Below are positions 60,987 through 64,000 of a stretch of DNA of 64,000 bases, piece after piece. The notes under the pieces are model-generated. The model did no database searches. It was not told the DNA's origin and saw nothing but the letters and a program-made list of their open reading frames with translations. This DNA comes from Caulobacterales bacterium. Its GTDB lineage: Bacteria > Pseudomonadota > Alphaproteobacteria > Caulobacterales > Caulobacteraceae. The translations under genes were made by a program, and so were the position numbers. Position 1 is the first letter of the stretch. Each line of letters starts with the position of its first letter. The stretch is taken from positions 124,001-188,000 of the forward strand of contig JAEKKJ010000018.1 of NCBI GenBank assembly GCA_019510435.1. The letters run 5' to 3'.

Positions 60987-62895
60987 CGGCGAGGAAGAGG
61001 CTTTCGGCCTGGGCGAGGTGATCGCCGGCGACCCGCTGGAGGAAGCCGACGACGGGGCGGACACCCGCATCCAGCCGTTCGTGGACCCGGACGTGCAGCT
61101 CTGCCCCGTGGTGCCCCTGGGCTTCGAGGGCGGCAAGGTGGTGTTCGCCATGCCGGAGGGCGAGATCCGCAAGGAACCGGCCGCGAAGATCGGGACCATG
61201 CTGCGCCCGGACATCTTCGCCTGTGCGCCGGGCCAGGCGTTCCTGGCCAACTGGCGCGACAAGGAAGGCAAGTTCCAGCGCGAGCTGGCCACGGTGTGGT
61301 TCGTGCGGACGTGCAGGAAGGCGGGGCTGTGGGACTCCGGCCGCCAGGTCCGCTCGCTGGGCGTCTGGCCGGCCGATGCCGCCGGCGCCCCCGGCGGCCT
61401 GGTGCTGCACCTGGGCGACGAGGTGTGGCGGCTGGCCCACCGCCAGCCCGCCGAGAAGCTGAAGGTGATCGAGACGCTGCGCGAGCGGCGCGGCCCGCTC
61501 TACAAGCTGCGGCCCCCGGCCCCCCGGCCGGCCAAGCCCGCGTCGTCCGCGGATGGCCTGTGGGTGATGGACCGGCTGGCGCTGTGGCGGTTCGAGCCCA
61601 TCGGCCGCGAGGGCCTGACCGGGGCGGATGTGGTCGGCGGCTGGGCGATGGCGGGGTTGCTGGGCGCGCTGGCGCCGTTCCGCGGCCACTGCCTGGTCAA
61701 CGCCATGGCCGGGTCGGGCAAGTCGGCCCTGGTGGCCTTCGTGCATGCCCTGCAGTCGGCGCTGGCCGGCGATGTGATCGACGCCTTCTCGGAGGCCGGC
61801 CTGCGCAACGAGCTGTCGGGCATGGCGCGGCCTGTGCTGCTGGACGAGGCCGAGAGCGCGCCGGGCGCGCATGGGCCGGGCGTGGTGGAGCGCGCGCTGG
61901 AGCTGGTGCGGCGCATGTCCACCGGCTCGGGCGGTCACCGGGTGATGGGCGACATCGGCGGCGGCTCGATCAGCCAGACGGCGGTGGGCGCGGTGCTGAT
62001 GGCGGCGATCAATCCGCCCAAGCTGGGGCCAGCCGACGGCTCGCGCATCGTCGAGGTGCGGCTCCTGCCGCTGTCGGGGTCGGACCTGGCGGCCGGGGAG
62101 ACGGTGAAGCTGGCCGACCGGGCCGAGCTGCAGGGCGCGATCGACAAGGCCCACCAGCTGGGGCCGGCGCTGCTGGGCCGGGCGCTGCGGGGCGCGTGGC
62201 GCTACCTGGCCGATGTGGACGAGCTGGCCGCCGCCTTCGCCAGGGCTGGGGAGAGCCCGCGGACCGCCGACCTGATCTCGATGCTGGCGGCCGGCCGGCG
62301 CATGCTGCTGTTCGACGCGGCCCTGACGCCGCAGGAGGCCGACGCGGAGGTGGCGTTCTGGCGCCCGCTGCTGGACCAGCGCACCGCGGCCGAGATCGTC
62401 TCCAACCCGGGCGCGGACTGCCTGGCGCACCTGATGGCGGCCGAGAGCGGCCTGCACCTCTCCAACCGCCGCGAGACCCTGGGCGGGATCATCCAGCGAT
62501 GGGTGCGCCTGGAACGCGAGTACGACGACGTGCTGAAGTCCAATGGGCTGAAGATCTGGGAAGGCCTCGGGCCGGACGGGCGCGAGGGGCCGTGGCTGCT
62601 GGTGGCCAACCACCACCCGCGGCTGGAGGCGATCTTCCGCGGCACGGTGTGGGCGGACTGGCGCAGGACGCTGGGCTACCTGGACGGCCTCGGCCCGGCG
62701 CACCGCACCTGGCCGGCGAAGAAGCAGCGGTTCGGCGTGGGCGTGGAGCAGCGCGCCATCGCCATCCCCCTGGCCCCCTGGATCGACAAGCCGTCCGCAC
62801 GGATGGCGGCAGGCGTGACTCCGATGCCGCGTTCCGCCGCCGTTCCGGCTGGCGTTCCGGAGGAAGACGTTGATTGGCCAGATGAATTCACCTGA
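60976..62895 (+). CDS. Phage replication ATPase, helicase-like (DUF927-type)
   Basis: 639 aa. Walker A is MAGSGKS (K249) and Walker B is VLLDEAES (D290, E291), with a sensor segment near MAAINPPKLG. The N-terminal 230 residues contain ELATVWFVRTCRKAG and a beta region typical of DUF927-like helicases. The C terminus includes a winged-helix-like part before the origin-like repeats begin. Partner of the primase upstream. GTG start. Confidence 0.82.
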   Translation: MTGDGEEEAFGLGEVIAGDPLEEADDGADTRIQPFVDPDVQLCPVVPLGFEGGKVVFAMPEGEIRKEPAAKIGTMLRPDIFACAPGQAFLANWRDKEGKFQRELATVWFVRTCRKAGLWDSGRQVRSLGVWPADAAGAPGGLVLHLGDEVWRLAHRQPAEKLKVIETLRERRGPLYKLRPPAPRPAKPASSADGLWVMDRLALWRFEPIGREGLTGADVVGGWAMAGLLGALAPFRGHCLVNAMAGSGKSALVAFVHALQSALAGDVIDAFSEAGLRNELSGMARPVLLDEAESAPGAHGPGVVERALELVRRMSTGSGGHRVMGDIGGGSISQTAVGAVLMAAINPPKLGPADGSRIVEVRLLPLSGSDLAAGETVKLADRAELQGAIDKAHQLGPALLGRALRGAWRYLADVDELAAAFARAGESPRTADLISMLAAGRRMLLFDAALTPQEADAEVAFWRPLLDQRTAAEIVSNPGADCLAHLMAAESGLHLSNRRETLGGIIQRWVRLEREYDDVLKSNGLKIWEGLGPDGREGPWLLVANHHPRLEAIFRGTVWADWRRTLGYLDGLGPAHRTWPAKKQRFGVGVEQRAIAIPLAPWIDKPSARMAAGVTPMPRSAAVPAGVPEEDVDWPDEFT

Positions 62896-63059
62896 GCGGA
62901 ACGCCGGAACGCCCGGAACGCGGGTGGCGACCCCTGCAGGTAGGCAGGCGGGCGCGCGAGAAGCCTTGTGCGTTCCAAGCGTTCCGACCGTTCCACTCTC
63001 TTCTTTCTTGAACAACTTCAAAGAAATAACCGGAACGCCGGCCGGAACGCCGCGGAACG
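62830..63059. repeat. Iteron-like array, candidate phage replication origin
   Basis: Twelve copies of GGAACG in four triplets of alternating direction. CGTTCC is at 62830, 62841, 62853; GGAACG at 62898, 62906, 62915; CGTTCC at 62971, 62980, 62989; GGAACG at 63032, 63044, 63054. Spacing inside triplets is 8-12 bp. Between the last two triplets lies the only long AT-rich stretch nearby (about 62995-63030). It follows the primase and ATPase genes. Confidence 0.75.
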
Positions 63060-63079
63060 GTCTGGACTGGGGGTCGTGA
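62882..63079 (+). CDS. Doubtful small ORF over the origin-like repeats
   Basis: 65 aa. The frame is open and ends exactly at the next ATG (TGATG), but the sequence (NAGTPGT, TGTPAGTPRN) only mirrors the repeated hexamers. It may be a translated origin region or no gene. Confidence 0.3.
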   Translation: MNSPERNAGTPGTRVATPAGRQAGAREALCVPSVPTVPLSSFLNNFKEITGTPAGTPRNGLDWGS

Positions 63080-63756
63080 TGGGGTTCATCGAACGTGGCG
63101 CTCGCGAGAGCCTGGCCGAGCATCTGCTGAAGAACGCCGAGGCGCTGGGCTGCGACGCCGACCAGGTGCGCCGCCTGCGCCACGCCTTCCGCCTGATGCA
63201 GGGCGGCAACGCCCAGAAGGCCGAGGGTGGCCAGGTGGCGGTGTCTGTGCGCCGCGAGCTGGAGCAGGCGCTGGCGGTGAGCGTGCGCGGGACGCTGCAG
63301 GCCGGCGAGCGGCTGACCCGGTTCAACGACGACGGCGCGGTGCGGGTGAAGAACCGCGATGGGCTGGAGACCCTGCTGGACTCCGGCGCCATCACCGAGG
63401 TGCAGGCGCGCGCGGGGCTCGCCTACCGCCTGTGCTTCGAGGCCGTGCCGCGCGGGCTGGGGTCGTGCCTCGGACGTGCGGGTGAGGGCGGTGGCGGCAT
63501 GGCGCTGGGCTCGCTGGTGCGTTCGCCGGCTGAGCTGAAGCGGGCCTACCTTGTGCAGCGCCTGGGCCAGCTGGAGCGCGCGGTGCGTGCGGAGCATGGC
63601 GAAGGCGAGGTGACGGCGCTGCGCGCCATCGCCGGCGAGTGTCGGACGGTGCTGCACTATGTGGGGCGCAGCGGCCACGCCCGCCTGCAGGCCACGCAGG
63701 CGCTGGGGCGGGCGCTGGACGTGATCGCCCAGCTCTTGCGAATCACAGGCAGTTAA
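63079..63756 (+). CDS. Phage protein, possible late-gene regulator
   Basis: 225 aa, mostly helical. AEHLLKNAEALGCDADQVRR, then LRHAFRLMQGG; the C terminus is VGRSGHARLQATQALGRALD. It is the last gene before a terminator-like hairpin and the HNH gene, the position of antitermination or late regulators in lambdoid phages. No motif proves this. Confidence 0.6.
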   Translation: MGFIERGARESLAEHLLKNAEALGCDADQVRRLRHAFRLMQGGNAQKAEGGQVAVSVRRELEQALAVSVRGTLQAGERLTRFNDDGAVRVKNRDGLETLLDSGAITEVQARAGLAYRLCFEAVPRGLGSCLGRAGEGGGGMALGSLVRSPAELKRAYLVQRLGQLERAVRAEHGEGEVTALRAIAGECRTVLHYVGRSGHARLQATQALGRALDVIAQLLRITGS

Positions 63757-63793
63757 GCGCACAAACGGCGCATGGGTGCTTCGTGCGCCTGAG

Positions 63794-63824
63794 ACCCGCC
63801 CGGTTCTGCCGCGGCGGGTTCTTC
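63794..63824 (+). terminator. Hairpin at the end of the early operon
   Basis: ACCCGCC (63794-63800) and GGCGGGT (63813-63819) with a 12-nt loop, followed by TCTTC. It lies between the last early gene and the HNH gene; a possible antitermination point. Confidence 0.5.
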
Positions 63825-63840
63825 GTATCCGGAGGCCTGA

Positions 63841-64000
63841 ATGGGCAGGCTGAAGGCGATGCCGCCCCGGCTGGGCCGCCTGGCCCCGCTGCTGGCCATG
63901 CCCACCGACACGGAAGGCCACAGCAAGGTCAACGAGCCGTGGCGCGGCTGGTACAAGCTGGCCCGCTGGCAGCGCCTGCGCATCCGCGTCTTCGTCCGCG
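63841..64000 (+). CDS. HNH endonuclease, N-terminal part (cut by window end)
   Basis: 53 codons seen. GRLKAMPPRLGRLAPLLAMP then WRGWYKLARWQRLRIRVFVR matches the N terminus of phage HNH proteins that sit directly before terminase genes. GGAGG lies 6 bp upstream of the ATG. The catalytic HNH part is outside the window. Confidence 0.75.
   Translation, partial: MGRLKAMPPRLGRLAPLLAMPTDTEGHSKVNEPWRGWYKLARWQRLRIRVFVR

Noticed and set aside
62830..63059. GGAACG array as transcription terminators
   Set aside because: Arms are only 6 bp, grouped in same-direction triplets and lacking T runs at the right places; an ordered binding array explains it better.

Overview
The window is high-GC DNA packed with strongly codon-biased genes. 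It holds four large TonB-dependent receptors, a receiver-only response regulator, queuosine genes, TPR-sulfotransferases and many Caulobacterales-type protein families. This points to an alphaproteobacterium of the Caulobacteraceae (Caulobacter/Phenylobacterium-like). That assignment is inferred from gene content; no rRNA gene is present to confirm it.

Positions 1-48000 are chromosomal. 292-5744 holds small housekeeping, regulatory and secreted genes: a papain-like protein, an RTX protein, a methyltransferase, a lipoprotein, TetR, COQ4-like, an ArsR/SRPBCC pair and an EF-hand protein. 5825-8747 is an aromatic amino-acid operon (chorismate mutase, HisC-type aminotransferase, TyrA). 9025-10128 encodes a degenerate kinase/receiver protein. 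10321-16251 carries two TonB-dependent receptors. 16537-20826 holds queE-queD, a response regulator, aroC, a GST and a J-domain protein. 20930-25362 is a forward run of pdxH, an APH/kinase fusion, an acyl-CoA ligase and a GNAT. 25359-28592 carries DUF983, a MocR regulator and a metallo-hydrolase/sulfurtransferase pair.

28701-44321 is the most distinctive chromosomal block. It has an orphan OppB/OppC permease pair, a TPR-fused aspartyl-hydroxylase, two tandem paralogous secreted proteins, two tandem paralogous TonB receptors with near-identical promoter/leader blocks, two TPR-sulfotransferases with a shared N-terminal tag, and an exported two-domain retropepsin-like protein. It reads as a candidate peptide uptake and tailoring locus. 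SppA, a DUF763 protein and tRNA-Pro follow.

From tRNA-Gln (48041-48114) to the window end lies the left part of a tyrosine-integrase prophage. A leftward operon (55739 to 48178) ends in xis and int and includes a 947-aa ParB-like protein and a protein with a 21-unit hexanucleotide repeat. A LexA/CI-type repressor (56440-57000) and a Cro-like gene (57103) define the switch, with shared GTCGCG-N5-CGCGAC operators in both control regions. A rightward, translationally coupled early operon carries a cupin, small proteins, a methyltransferase, a primase and a helicase-type ATPase. It leads to an array of twelve GGAACG hexamers, in four triplets of alternating orientation with an AT-rich core, which is a strong candidate for the phage replication origin. 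The window ends inside an HNH endonuclease gene, so late genes and the right attachment site lie outside.
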